From: Pyrobaculum islandicum DSM 4184
GTDB lineage: Archaea > Thermoproteota > Thermoprotei > Thermoproteales > Thermoproteaceae
Direction of reading: 5' to 3'
DNA: 64,000 bases
Assembly: GCF_000015205.1 (NCBI RefSeq)
Contig: NC_008701.1
Coordinates: forward strand, 186,001-250,000
Numbering within the stretch: position 1 is the first letter of the stretch; the number at the start of each line of letters is the position of its first letter. This document shows positions 1-8,227 of this stretch, piece after piece. The notes beneath the pieces are model-generated. The model was not told the DNA's origin. It worked only from the letters and a program-made list of their open reading frames with translations, and ran no database searches. Both the position numbers and the translations under genes were made by a program.

Positions 1-53
1 CCAAAACCGTCGTCTCCGTAGACTACGTTGCCCAGCCCGACGACTAGTAGCAT
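1..53 (-). CDS. [NiFe] hydrogenase maturation endopeptidase, HyaD/HybD family (N-terminal fragment, runs off window)
   Basis: The minus strand from 53 down to 1 reads MLLVVGLGNVVYGDDGFG. This is the N-terminal signature of hydrogenase maturation endopeptidases (GxGNxxxxDDGxG, containing a nickel-sensing acidic residue). The ATG shares its A with the TAA stop of the hydrogenase large subunit, so the two are translationally coupled. In this family the enzyme removes the C-terminal extension of the large subunit after nickel insertion. The large subunit next door carries such an extension, so the role follows from context. Only 17-18 codons are visible; the rest lies outside the window. Confidence 0.85.
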   Translation of the reverse strand, partial: MLLVVGLGNVVYGDDGF

Positions 54-1969
54 TAAATGGCGCAAGCATTCCAGATCACCTTCTCGATTACGTTCATAAC
101 TCTGCCCCCTTCGCCCTTGGCCTCAAAATGTACAGCACACGCCAGACAGGGGTCGAAGCTCCTGATCGCCCTCACTTGGTCAAGGCCAGTCCACTGGTCA
201 GGCGGGAGCTCCTCCGTCACTACGCTGTTCCGTACAGACATTTCGAACGGCCCGGCGCACTGGCCCTTCCACGGGTCGGTACAACGGTTGTTAGACGGGC
301 TGACGTTGGGCGTCGTCGGAGCCTCGTACTGGTAGTTCACGATCCTCCCGCCCTTCTGCACGAGCCAGTGCATACAATTGCCGCGCGGCACTTGCCACCA
401 GCCGAAGCTATAGCTAAAGTCGGGCCACTTGCCGTAGCTCCACGGCCTAGAGGTCTGCACCTTCCCGGCGTTTACCAACTGGAGGCCATACAGCAGGTTG
501 GCCCAGGCTATGGCGTTCACCACGGCGAGGTGAACCGCGCGGGCCAGCAGACGTTCAAACGTCGTCGAGTACTTGGGCAAATTCCACGTAATGACAAGCT
601 CGTCCTTTGTGCCAGGCGGCAAGTCAGGCGCCACAGTCCCGCCGGGGAGATAGATCTTCATCTGACTGCCGTTGGACTCCCAGGCCTTAAAGCCAGCTAG
701 CTCAAACTTTGTGGCGTGTAGCGTGTCAAGCCACAGTTGCGATATGGGGCCGGTCTCGATAGGCGCGATGCGGCCGTCCTTAAGCACAAGCCTAGGCTCA
801 GCCGCCCAGCTGTACTTCTCGGCGAAGTTAATGGCGCCAGGCTTCGGGATAGTGGTCCTATTCCACATGTGGTACTTGAAGAGCTCTGTTCCATTTACCA
901 ACGGCCGGCCGATGGGATCTTCCTTTATCCAGCCGGTGGGCGGCGCCACGTTGCTCTTCACCCAGTCCTCATAGAAAGAGGAGTCTGCAAACTCCACATA
1001 GCCGAGCTGGATCTCCGTCGGGTTCTTGCTGTATATATCGTGGCCGATGGCAAAGCCCGGCTTCTCGCCCCTCGCGTTGTAGGCCTGGTCAAGCCTCGCA
1101 TAGAGCTCTCTCCAGTTGCCCCTCGCCTCGTCGGTGATGTTGCTGTATACCTCGGGATCGTCTGCGAAACCACCGGCGAGCATCACCGGTGGGTCGTGGG
1201 TCTTGCCTTGGGTAGTGGCGTAGGGCTTCCCGTCCGGCGTAGTTACGTGGTCACGGTAGAACTCATAAAGGTCTTGCCAGACGGCCCAGACGAACTTAAC
1301 CCAGGCAGTCAGTTGTGAAAGTCTGGCGTAGTACTCCTGTAGCAGGGAGGGCAAGTTAGTAATATCTGTAGAGATTCCGCCGGGGATAAGGGTAGATGGG
1401 TGGGCATGTCTGCCGTAAATTAATGCGCCAGCTTCTCTCGCAATTCTTTGATATTTTACCGTTAATTGCCAAATTTTGCCTGTGATAGGGTTGAGATCTT
1501 TCATTATGTCAGCAATTGTGCGGTAACCGTGAATCGCCGTGTAATTGGCCGGCGTTTCCTGGGCAACCTTCCACACAGATGGAGTAAGCTTGCTTATAAT
1601 CACCTCGCTGTAGTCCGGCCCCTCCAACATGTTTAAAATCAATGGGTGGTCATAGATGTAGTCTGTCATGGAATAGGCAAGAGTCCTCAATACACTCCCC
1701 ATTGGATACGGTGTCATACCTGCGGCGATATCACAGGCAATCACAGAGGCGTTAGCATGAGCTGCGCCACAGACTCCACATGTACGAGAAACTATGTGGG
1801 GGGCGTCCTCGGGAGGTCTACCCCTTAGGAATACCTCAAAGCCACGGAATGCCATCACTGTGGTTCTAGCAGTTTTCACAGCTCTGGTGCCGGTATCTAT
1901 TTCTGCATACAAAGCTAGATGTCCCTCAATACGCGTAATGGGGTCAATCCAGATCTTTACCGTAGACAT
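53..1969 (-). CDS. [NiFe] hydrogenase large subunit, membrane-bound Isp type
   Basis: Catalytic subunit that splits or forms H2 at a Ni-Fe(CN)2CO centre. Both nickel-ligand motifs are present: RTCGVCGAAH near the N-terminus and DPCLACAVH near the C-terminus. The latter is followed by about 24 residues that the maturation protease should remove after the His. I prefer the ATG at 1969 (638 aa), because a TATA-like element lies about 20-30 nt upstream; a TTG at 2011 would add 14 residues. There is no Tat signal, as expected for a subunit exported together with the Tat-tagged small subunit. The order small subunit, isp1, isp2, large subunit matches the hynS-isp1-isp2-hynL arrangement known from Isp hydrogenases. 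The protein probably sits outside the membrane and passes electrons to Isp1/Isp2. Confidence 0.97.
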   Translation of the reverse strand: MSTVKIWIDPITRIEGHLALYAEIDTGTRAVKTARTTVMAFRGFEVFLRGRPPEDAPHIVSRTCGVCGAAHANASVIACDIAAGMTPYPMGSVLRTLAYSMTDYIYDHPLILNMLEGPDYSEVIISKLTPSVWKVAQETPANYTAIHGYRTIADIMKDLNPITGKIWQLTVKYQRIAREAGALIYGRHAHPSTLIPGGISTDITNLPSLLQEYYARLSQLTAWVKFVWAVWQDLYEFYRDHVTTPDGKPYATTQGKTHDPPVMLAGGFADDPEVYSNITDEARGNWRELYARLDQAYNARGEKPGFAIGHDIYSKNPTEIQLGYVEFADSSFYEDWVKSNVAPPTGWIKEDPIGRPLVNGTELFKYHMWNRTTIPKPGAINFAEKYSWAAEPRLVLKDGRIAPIETGPISQLWLDTLHATKFELAGFKAWESNGSQMKIYLPGGTVAPDLPPGTKDELVITWNLPKYSTTFERLLARAVHLAVVNAIAWANLLYGLQLVNAGKVQTSRPWSYGKWPDFSYSFGWWQVPRGNCMHWLVQKGGRIVNYQYEAPTTPNVSPSNNRCTDPWKGQCAGPFEMSVRNSVVTEELPPDQWTGLDQVRAIRSFDPCLACAVHFEAKGEGGRVMNVIEKVIWNACAI

Positions 1970-1988
1970 AGGACAATCCAGAGGGGGC

Positions 1989-2007
1989 TTTAAAAAATCT
2001 AGTTTTC
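1989..2007 (-). promoter_or_regulatory. Internal promoter-like element before the hydrogenase large subunit
   Basis: On the minus strand this reads GAAAACTAGATTTTTTAAA and ends 20 nt before the ATG at 1969. A near-identical 19-mer (17 of 19 bases) stands at the same distance before isp2 (3345-3363). Position and A/T content fit an archaeal BRE/TATA pair giving a leaderless transcript that starts at the ATG. Confidence 0.5.
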
Positions 2008-2030
2008 TCAACTGTGAAAAATTAAGGGCC

Positions 2031-3326
2031 TTACTCCAGGGCCTCAGCGACTAGGTCTACGATGTGTACTACCTTGGCATTTACGCCGTAGAGCTGTGTG
2101 CCCAACCTAATAGTTTCTATACCGACTGGGCAAGCAGTGACGACAACCTCCGCACCGCTCTTCTTCACGTCGTCCATCTTCCTCCTTATGGCCTTCTTAT
2201 AGGCATCTTCACTCTTCTCTACAAATTCCTTCTCCCGGGCGCTCAACATCCCCCATATGTCCATCCCCAGGAGCTTGCCCATGGCCATGTGCATCTCCTT
2301 CGTGAGACAGTTTATGCCATCTCCGCCGCCACAACAAAGGCTGTTAGCTCTGTTGTGAGGAAGATCGCGGTAGTCGGTAAACGCCTTCAGCACCTCCCTC
2401 GGCTCTTCAAACACGCCGGCTCTCCTACCCAACTGACACGGGTCATGCCAAGTGACTTTGGCACCTGTCTTCTTAAGCTTCAACTTGCCCTCCCTGAGAT
2501 ACTCGGCGAGGAGCTCTGTGATGTGATAAACCTTGAAGCTGAACTTCCTCCTCAGTAGGTTTGTAGCCTCGAACCTGAGGTTGGGGTAGACGAAGCCCCC
2601 ATCTATTGTGACGAGGATCTGCGGCGAAATAGACTCGGCGTATTTAACTACGTCTTCTATAGCTGTCTTCTGTGCCGCCGGGTCTCCCACCACTGCCCCA
2701 ATGGGCGGCCTAACGCCTAGTGGCCGTGACGGAATCGTAAAATCTTCGCCAACCTTCTTTAAAATCTTTATAGTGTTCAAAACAGTGTCCTTCAGCAACA
2801 CCACGTCCATAACTGAAATCATGAGGAGTACCCGGGCGCCCTTCTTGTCAACGGGAGCCCCAAGCTTGGCGACCTCGGTCATGAAGGCTTCCCACATAGC
2901 TTTTACAGACGGGTGCTGTAGATACTGGCCGCTTCCCTCGAAGCCCGCAAATTGCTTCATTAAAGTTGGCGCTATTCCGGTCGAGTAAAGCGCCTGCCTT
3001 AGCAAGCGCACCATCGCGCCGCTATCTATGCCAAAAGGACATGTCACATAGCAGTGGCCGCAGTTGGTGCATCTATAGGCAAACTCCAAGATCTTCCACA
3101 TCTCGTCCTCGCTCTTGGGCATCCTCGCGCCGACGAAACGGCCGAAAAGCCTCCCAGCTAACGTATACTTCGCCCTAAGCATCTCTCTTAGGAACTCAGC
3201 CTTCTCCACGGGGCTGTACCTCTCGTCTACGTAGAAGTAGGGGCAAGAGGGGGCACATGCGGCGCACCCTACACAGTTTTCAAAATAGTGGAGTGTGACC
3301 GAGTTCAGCTTAGGCACCGTAAGCAT
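2031..3326 (-). CDS. Isp2: HdrD/GlpC-like iron-sulfur protein of the hydrogenase
   Basis: A 431-residue Fe-S electron carrier. Two ferredoxin-type [4Fe-4S] motifs lie near the N-terminus (CVGCAACAPSCP and CTNCGHCYVTCP). A CCG-domain-like cysteine cluster lies near residue 320 (HDPCQLGR and LCCGGGDG). This is the architecture of heterodisulfide reductase subunit D and of Isp2 in Isp-type hydrogenases. It lies between the cytochrome b gene and the large subunit, so it most likely works on the cytoplasmic side, relaying electrons between Isp1 and an unknown acceptor or thiol/disulfide couple. The ATG at 3326 is preceded by its own promoter-like element. The 61-nt gap to the large subunit is A/T-rich. 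Confidence 0.9.
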   Translation of the reverse strand: MLTVPKLNSVTLHYFENCVGCAACAPSCPYFYVDERYSPVEKAEFLREMLRAKYTLAGRLFGRFVGARMPKSEDEMWKILEFAYRCTNCGHCYVTCPFGIDSGAMVRLLRQALYSTGIAPTLMKQFAGFEGSGQYLQHPSVKAMWEAFMTEVAKLGAPVDKKGARVLLMISVMDVVLLKDTVLNTIKILKKVGEDFTIPSRPLGVRPPIGAVVGDPAAQKTAIEDVVKYAESISPQILVTIDGGFVYPNLRFEATNLLRRKFSFKVYHITELLAEYLREGKLKLKKTGAKVTWHDPCQLGRRAGVFEEPREVLKAFTDYRDLPHNRANSLCCGGGDGINCLTKEMHMAMGKLLGMDIWGMLSAREKEFVEKSEDAYKKAIRRKMDDVKKSGAEVVVTACPVGIETIRLGTQLYGVNAKVVHIVDLVAEALE

Positions 3327-3344
3327 GGGTAGAAGTGGCAGGAG

Positions 3345-3363
3345 TTAAAAAAATATAGTTTTC
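3345..3363 (-). promoter_or_regulatory. Internal promoter-like element before isp2
   Basis: The minus strand reads GAAAACTATATTTTTTTAA and ends 19 nt before the isp2 ATG at 3326. It matches the element at 1989-2007 at 17 of 19 positions and has nearly the same spacing to its start codon. It is probably a BRE/TATA promoter inside the hydrogenase operon. Confidence 0.5.
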
Positions 3364-3375
3364 AAAAAAGCGAAA

Positions 3376-4149
3376 TTAGTGAGCCCCCCGCTTTATAACA
3401 ACGTCGTACCACTCGTGGAGCTTCCCGTACCAGTAGCCCCACAGGAAGTGGAAGAACTTGGTAAACGGCCACACGGCCACGAACAAGGCAGAGGCGGCAA
3501 TGTGGAGACCGAGCACTAGCCTGTAGTTCTCGATGCCAGGCGGGTAGTGGTGAGCCGCAAGCCATCCAGTCACTACGATGGTAAAGAGGAGCGGCCAAAT
3601 GAGTAGATCACCGACACGGACATTCTTAGCGCCATGTGCCTTCTCCCAAAGCTTCTCGACGATCTTGTAGCCAATGCCGATCAGCGAGAAGATAGTGAGG
3701 ATGTCGCCGTTTAATACTATAGTCAGCGGGCCCCATATGGGGCTAACTCTGATCTCCCCCCCTATGGGAGATGTCACAGTTAGAGTTCCAGTGATCGAGC
3801 TTATTGGAAGCGCGAAGGGCCAGAGCAAGGAGTAGAACGGTATAATCGCCGATAGATACGCCACGTGTTGCGCCAGTAGAAATATCAGGAGGATGAGACC
3901 TACGAAGTGAAGCGCCAACAGCCCAGCAAAGAAGTCGATTGGCTTTGTCCTAATGTTGAATATTATGGGGTTGAGGAAAGACATAATAAGCCCCTTGATC
4001 TTCGCCCCAGCGCCGGTCTTCCTATGTATATAGACGCCCTTCTGATAGAGAAAGACGTACCGCAGTATTCTATAGGTAGCTCCGAAGGCGAAAATCACCA
4101 ACGCGGCAGGGAGAAAGACCCAGAGCGAGAGCTCAAGTAGCTCCTTCAT
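3376..4149 (-). CDS. Isp1: NarI-like membrane cytochrome b of the hydrogenase
   Basis: A 257-residue protein with about five hydrophobic helices and His residues inside or beside them (for example in LLALHFVGLILLIF, GWLAAHHYPPG and VLGLHIAASALF), as expected for a NarI/HdrE-type di-heme cytochrome b. The family transfers electrons between an extracytoplasmic hydrogenase and the membrane or cytoplasmic partner. Its ATG overlaps the TGA of the small subunit gene by 3 nt (ATGA), so translation is coupled. Gene order identifies it as Isp1. No heme evidence beyond helix-embedded histidines is visible. Confidence 0.88.
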   Translation of the reverse strand: MKELLELSLWVFLPAALVIFAFGATYRILRYVFLYQKGVYIHRKTGAGAKIKGLIMSFLNPIIFNIRTKPIDFFAGLLALHFVGLILLIFLLAQHVAYLSAIIPFYSLLWPFALPISSITGTLTVTSPIGGEIRVSPIWGPLTIVLNGDILTIFSLIGIGYKIVEKLWEKAHGAKNVRVGDLLIWPLLFTIVVTGWLAAHHYPPGIENYRLVLGLHIAASALFVAVWPFTKFFHFLWGYWYGKLHEWYDVVIKRGAH

Positions 4150-5462
4150 TTCTTCTCCTCCTTAGGCTTAGCCGCCTTTGAGGCTAGGTATGCGCCTGCG
4201 ACGCCAAGCAAGGCGGCGCCTCCCAGCGCAACCCCCAGCGTCTCTAAAGTGGGTAGCCTAGGCGCATTCAACGGCGCGTAGAATGGCTCAAAGGCGTCGG
4301 TAAAGCCCGGCATGGTGCAACCAATACAGACACCGCCTGTCCTAGTCGGCCCGCCGACACCGTTGACCCAACCCACTTTATTCCACGGGCAGTTAGCTAT
4401 CGGCCCCTTGCAACCCACGGCAAATAGACATCTGTAGTCGCCGGCGCCGGGGTACGGCCTTAGGTCGCCAGCGGCGTAGGAACCGGCGCGTGGGCATTGT
4501 TCATGAACTGTGTTTTCAAATATAAAGCGCGGCCTGGCGTACTGGTCTAGGAAGGCCTTCCTCTCCAGGACGTCCGGCTTAAGCAATCCGGCGGCGACTA
4601 AAGTCAGAAGCGCAAGCGTCCGCAGTATGCCGTTGCCATTCGCTGGGCAACCGGGCACGGCGACGGCCGGCTTCATTGTCTTGAAGTCGGGCACGCCGCC
4701 CTCGTCTATGTACTTCCTAAACGGCTCTACCTCTGGCTGGAAGTAACTGATGTGTATCATGCCCTTTGTTCCCCTCACCGGATCGTCGAACATGCCAACG
4801 GCGCCCGTCGGCGAGGGGGACCAGCTGGGGTATTTGAAGCCTGGCGGCGGCTCCAACACCTTGTTCGCCACGAGACCGCCATAGGATGAACAGTTGCCAA
4901 CTGTAACTACGGCAATGGCATTCTTAAAGAGAAGCTTTGCCCACTCTGTACAGGTCCTATGGCCTACGTGACAGTAGTAGCCGCCCTTCTGCTCGATGTT
5001 TGTGCCAGGTATTCCGTACTCCTGTGGGAAGCTACCCTCTAGAACCAACACGTAGGGGCCGTATTTGCCCTCTGCTATCTCCTCGAGGAGCTTCATGGCG
5101 TCACCGGGAGGTGGTTGCTTTGTTACATAATTCTCAAGGATTTTATGATCCGCAACGTCTGTAGTCTCTTTTATATGGTAAGTGCCCCACTGCGGCATAA
5201 CTGCTTCGTGGAATATTAGACGTACCATGCCAGGCCCTACTAGCGGCGTTGTACCCAGCAAAACGTCTAACAGCGAGGGGTCTGTGGCCTGGATTATAGA
5301 GACCGTGTCGCCCGTGCAACTCTGCGCTTCGAACCAGACGATGTTTACCAACCCTTCCTTTACGGCTTCGCCTGCGGCTTTTACAAGCGCCGGCCAGTTT
5401 AAAGCTGAGAGAGCTGCCGCTAGAGAGCCAGCTCTAATTAGATCGCGTCTAGTTATCTTCAT
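4146..5462 (-). CDS. [NiFe] hydrogenase small subunit with Tat signal and C-terminal membrane anchor
   Basis: A 438-residue Fe-S subunit that carries electrons away from the Ni-Fe site. It begins MKITRRDLIRAGSLAAAL, a twin-arginine signal. The proximal-cluster motif (WFEAQSCTGDT), GNCSSYGG and GCPANG follow, then the distal and medial cluster cysteines (HEQCPRAGSY, GCKGPIANCPWN, GVCIGCTMPGF). A hydrophobic helix near residue 415 is followed by a Lys/Glu tail and should anchor the complex in the membrane. I choose the ATG at 5462; a GTG at 5474 would put four residues before the Tat motif. The start overlaps the preceding winged-helix gene by 14 nt. Confidence 0.96.
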   Translation of the reverse strand: MKITRRDLIRAGSLAAALSALNWPALVKAAGEAVKEGLVNIVWFEAQSCTGDTVSIIQATDPSLLDVLLGTTPLVGPGMVRLIFHEAVMPQWGTYHIKETTDVADHKILENYVTKQPPPGDAMKLLEEIAEGKYGPYVLVLEGSFPQEYGIPGTNIEQKGGYYCHVGHRTCTEWAKLLFKNAIAVVTVGNCSSYGGLVANKVLEPPPGFKYPSWSPSPTGAVGMFDDPVRGTKGMIHISYFQPEVEPFRKYIDEGGVPDFKTMKPAVAVPGCPANGNGILRTLALLTLVAAGLLKPDVLERKAFLDQYARPRFIFENTVHEQCPRAGSYAAGDLRPYPGAGDYRCLFAVGCKGPIANCPWNKVGWVNGVGGPTRTGGVCIGCTMPGFTDAFEPFYAPLNAPRLPTLETLGVALGGAALLGVAGAYLASKAAKPKEEKK

Positions 5463-6072
5463 GGCTCTTTCCACCGCCCTTGTTAATAAATACTTTTTTC
5501 ACATTGGAGAAAATTTCCGCCACATGGGGGCAGTCAGGTAGAAGCTCATAAGTCCCCCCATTGCATAGTTTACAGTAGGCCGCCACGATGAAGCCGTTGC
5601 CGAGGACGTAAGACCCCTTCTCTGTTTCTATACGGCAGGGCTTGCAAAACTCTAGCATCAGCTTTGCCGCGAGCCGCTCAGCTACTGTGTTTTTATAACG
5701 GTATAGATTGCCTATGTCTAAAAGCTTGACCACATCTGAAAACTTCTCCAGCGGGATGTATTCGAGAGCCACTGCGTTACATATTTCGTCTATTACATAT
5801 TTCACAGCCTCTGGCGGTTCGCCATAGCGCCGTGCTAACTCGCTTAAAGCTACCGAATCGCCAGCATATGCGAGCGCTATTAAACCCTTATCTGTTATAT
5901 AGAGTTGGCTTTCTCTCTCAGTAAGAAACCCAAGCATAACCAGTTTATTTGTCCTCCTCCAGGCGGTAGCTAGAGGAAGTCTAACCTCTTTATATATACC
6001 GTAGAACTTAGCCCCCCTCTTGTAGAAGGCAACTCTCAGGATTTCAACGTCCTTCTCTTCAAGCTTGCACAT
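5449..6072 (-). CDS. Putative winged-helix regulator with C-terminal cysteine pairs, first part of the hydrogenase operon
   Basis: A 207-residue protein I do not recognise as a named family. Residues 1-65 look like a winged-helix DNA-binding domain (helices around EKDVEILRVAFYKRG and LPLATAWRRTNKLVML, then a wing-like LTERESQLYITDKGL). The C-terminal third holds paired cysteines (FCKPCRI, AAYCKLCNGG, PDCPH) that could bind zinc or sense a metal. It overlaps both neighbours by 14 nt in the same operon as the hydrogenase, so a regulatory or assembly role for this enzyme is a reasonable inference. The function itself is not shown. Confidence 0.7.
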   Translation of the reverse strand: MCKLEEKDVEILRVAFYKRGAKFYGIYKEVRLPLATAWRRTNKLVMLGFLTERESQLYITDKGLIALAYAGDSVALSELARRYGEPPEAVKYVIDEICNAVALEYIPLEKFSDVVKLLDIGNLYRYKNTVAERLAAKLMLEFCKPCRIETEKGSYVLGNGFIVAAYCKLCNGGTYELLPDCPHVAEIFSNVKKVFINKGGGKSHEDN

Positions 6073-6526
6073 AGAGCTCCTCCGCCCTCTTCGCCAGCTC
6101 CTCCGCGCATTTCTCCCCCTCGGGCGAGAGGCCGATGACGGGGTCGGGCCTCGGCGGTTCGCACTCCACGACGTATATCTCGTCGGTGGGCCTCCCCAAG
6201 ACGCTGAGGCCGATGAGGAGGTCCTCCAGCGAGATCCTCCCCTCTAGCGAGGGCCTCAGGGCGTCGTTTATCTCCAGGGGGCTGCCGAAGCTTCTCGGCG
6301 TGAACTTGTAGACTTCCACAGTGCCTGGCCTGCGGCCTCTCTGTACTGCGCCGATTAAAATCAATTTGTCTGGCTTCAGCTTCATAAGCTCGTCTACCAT
6401 GGTAAATACATCGCCTGACAGCTCCACAGCCTCCACCCCCTTGCTACGGAGTAACTCCCCAGCCCTTAAACCCACGGCGCAATCTCCTTTAAAAAGATAT
6501 CCTATGTAGCCGACCAAAACACGCAT
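6059..6526 (-). CDS. Divergent hydrogenase maturation protease-like protein
   Basis: A 155-residue protein with the fold signature of hydrogenase maturation proteases: an N-terminal MRVLVGYIG strand and loop, a central LILIGAVQRG strand and a later GRRPGTVEVY. The canonical N-terminal GxGNxxxxDDGxG is degraded to GYIGYLFKGDCAVG, so one acidic and other conserved residues are lost. A canonical protease already lies at the other end of the operon (position 53). The ATG at 6526 sits about 25 nt from a TATA-like stretch; a start at 6556 would lie inside that stretch. It could be a protease for another hydrogenase or a non-proteolytic nickel-checking relative. Confidence 0.72.
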   Translation of the reverse strand: MRVLVGYIGYLFKGDCAVGLRAGELLRSKGVEAVELSGDVFTMVDELMKLKPDKLILIGAVQRGRRPGTVEVYKFTPRSFGSPLEINDALRPSLEGRISLEDLLIGLSVLGRPTDEIYVVECEPPRPDPVIGLSPEGEKCAEELAKRAEELYVQA

Positions 6527-6609
6527 ATATCTCAACTTAACCGTATATATATACATTCTCCCCTATTTTGCCATAGGTAAATATTTTAGCTCTATAGTTC
6601 ATACGTTTG
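6527..6609. promoter_or_regulatory. Divergent promoter between the hydrogenase operon and the hyp operon
   Basis: An 83-nt A/T-rich spacer between two operons that need each other. A run of alternating TA near 6544-6556 lies about 25 nt from the minus-strand ATG at 6526. On the plus strand, GTAAATATTTT near 6576-6587 lies about 25-30 nt before the hypE ATG at 6610. Shared regulation of hydrogenase and maturation genes is likely. Confidence 0.55.
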
Positions 6610-7641
6610 ATGATTAAGCTTTCCCACGGATCTGGAGGAGTTGAGACAGCCGAGATAATTGAAAAGCTTTTCTTAAAGCGTTTACCAGAGAGTCTTAAAA
6701 AGGTGGCCGGGGGGCTTGGGCTTGATTTTCCTGATGATGCGGCAGCTATACCTATGGGAGATGGCCGGTATCTCGTAGTGACTATTGACGCATATACAGT
6801 CAACCCGCCCTTTTTCCCCGGGGGCGACATCGGGGTGCTCGCCGCCTCGGGCTCTATAAACGACGTGTTAATGCTCGGCGGTAGGCCCGTCGCCATGTTA
6901 GATTCGATTATAGCAGAAGAGGGACTCCCCTACGAGACGCTCGACAGAGTAGTCAAGTCCTTCCTCTCTGTCCTAGAGACGGAGGGCGTGGCCCTTATCG
7001 GCGGAGATTTCAAAGTAATGCCCAAGGGCCAGCTCGATAAGATTGTGATCACGACCGTGGGGATAGGGGTCGCGGAGAGAGTCATCGTGGATAGGCCGAG
7101 ACACGGTGACAAGATCGTGGTGAGCGACTTCGTGGGAGATCACGGCGCTGTGATCCTTATGTTGCAGATGGGGGACGTGGATAAGCCAGAGCAACTCAAA
7201 CTAAAGAGTGACGTGAAGCCGCTTACCAAGCTCATGGTGCCGCTGGTGGAGAAATACGGCGAGTATATCCATGCGGCTAGAGACCCCACGAGGGGGGGCC
7301 TCGCCATGGTGTTGAACGACTGGGCTAAGGCTGGCGGCGGCGTAATAGTGGTAGAGGAGGAGAGTCTCCCTGTGAGACCAGAGGTGGCGTCATACGCCGG
7401 GATGCTCGGCATAGACCCGCTTTATTTAGCAAGCGAGGGTGTTGCAGTCCTCGCTATTGATCCCTCTGTCGCAGAGGAAGTGGTGAAGTTCGTGAGGGGG
7501 CTGGGCTTTCAAAACGCGAGAATTGTCGGCGAGTTTAGAGAGGCGAAACAACACAGAGGGTATGTCTTGCTTAAAACTCTCGCAGGCGGGCTTAGGATTC
7601 TGGAGCCTCCCAGAGGCGACATAGTGCCGAGGATATGCTGA
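6610..7641 (+). CDS. hypE: HypE, hydrogenase maturation carbamoyl dehydratase
   Basis: HypE turns the carbamoyl group, received on its C-terminal cysteine from HypF, into a thiocyanate that supplies the CN ligands of the Ni-Fe site. The protein has the N-terminal LSHGSGG motif, an AIRS/PurM-like ATP-binding fold (DDAAAIPMG, GVLAASGSINDVLMLGG, ARDPTRGGLAMVLND) and ends exactly in PRIC, the conserved C-terminus that carries the acceptor cysteine. Length is 343 aa, normal for the family. The ATG at 6610 is preferred over the TTG one codon upstream. It starts the hyp operon, divergent from the hydrogenase. Confidence 0.97.
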   Translation: MIKLSHGSGGVETAEIIEKLFLKRLPESLKKVAGGLGLDFPDDAAAIPMGDGRYLVVTIDAYTVNPPFFPGGDIGVLAASGSINDVLMLGGRPVAMLDSIIAEEGLPYETLDRVVKSFLSVLETEGVALIGGDFKVMPKGQLDKIVITTVGIGVAERVIVDRPRHGDKIVVSDFVGDHGAVILMLQMGDVDKPEQLKLKSDVKPLTKLMVPLVEKYGEYIHAARDPTRGGLAMVLNDWAKAGGGVIVVEEESLPVRPEVASYAGMLGIDPLYLASEGVAVLAIDPSVAEEVVKFVRGLGFQNARIVGEFREAKQHRGYVLLKTLAGGLRILEPPRGDIVPRIC

Positions 7642-8207
7642 GACTAGTCTTTAGAGACGTGAGAATCGTGCGGTGGGACTACGCTGGGGTTGAGATATCG
7701 GCAGGCGGGGAGTCACTCTGTATAGACGTGTTGAAGCCGCCCTGTAGACATGTCCTCTACACCCACATCCACCCGAGACACTACGGCGGCGTCGGGGGCT
7801 TGGCACCTCCTGCGGTAAAGCCCGGAGATAGGCTTGAGCTCGGGCCCTTTGCCGTATCTGTTGTGGAGGCTTATAACATGACTAAATTAATAAATGGAGC
7901 TCCAGTACATCCAAAGGGGTTCGGCGTCGGCTATCTGGTAGAGGTGGGCGGCGTATCCCTATACCACCCGGGAGATACTGATTTAATAGGGGAGATGGCA
8001 AAAATTAAGACAGACATCTTTCTAGCCCCCATCGGGGGGGATGGCACTATGACAGCAGAAGAAGCCGCCGAGGCTGTTAAACTCATCCGTCCAAAGATCG
8101 CAATACCCATCCACTTCGGGGAGATGCGGCCCTACGTTAAGTTTAGAGACATTTCCCAGCCCTATACCCAAGTGGTGTACCTAGATGCCTCCCCCTCAAA
8201 TATATAA
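7635..8207 (+). CDS. Metallo-beta-lactamase-fold metal-dependent hydrolase
   Basis: A 190-residue UPF0173-like MBL-fold protein. Visible metal-site motifs are YTHIHPRHYGG (a variant of HxHxDH), YHPGDTD and the late IPIHFGEM histidine. It overlaps hypE by 7 nt and lies between hypE and hypD, so it is co-transcribed with hydrogenase maturation genes. No specific role in maturation is known to me, and its substrate cannot be read from sequence. The first motif has His and Tyr where the family usually has Asp and His, so the metal site may differ. Confidence 0.8.
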   Translation: MLRLVFRDVRIVRWDYAGVEISAGGESLCIDVLKPPCRHVLYTHIHPRHYGGVGGLAPPAVKPGDRLELGPFAVSVVEAYNMTKLINGAPVHPKGFGVGYLVEVGGVSLYHPGDTDLIGEMAKIKTDIFLAPIGGDGTMTAEEAAEAVKLIRPKIAIPIHFGEMRPYVKFRDISQPYTQVVYLDASPSNI

Positions 8208-8208
8208 A
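8199..8208 (+). promoter_or_regulatory. TATA box of hypD
   Basis: An A/T-only stretch (AATATATAAA) ends about 20 nt before the hypD ATG at 8228, the usual distance for leaderless archaeal transcripts. It supports the long N-terminus of HypD and an internal promoter in the hyp operon. Confidence 0.5.
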
Positions 8209-8227
8209 TGACAAATATCTCTAGCTC

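Noticed and set aside
53-1318. Several open frames antisense to the hydrogenase large subunit (for example 128-700 and 737-1318, plus strand)
   Set aside because: They lie opposite a gene with unmistakable [NiFe] motifs, have Arg/Pro/His-rich compositions typical of antisense frames in GC-rich DNA, and no promoter at a suitable distance.
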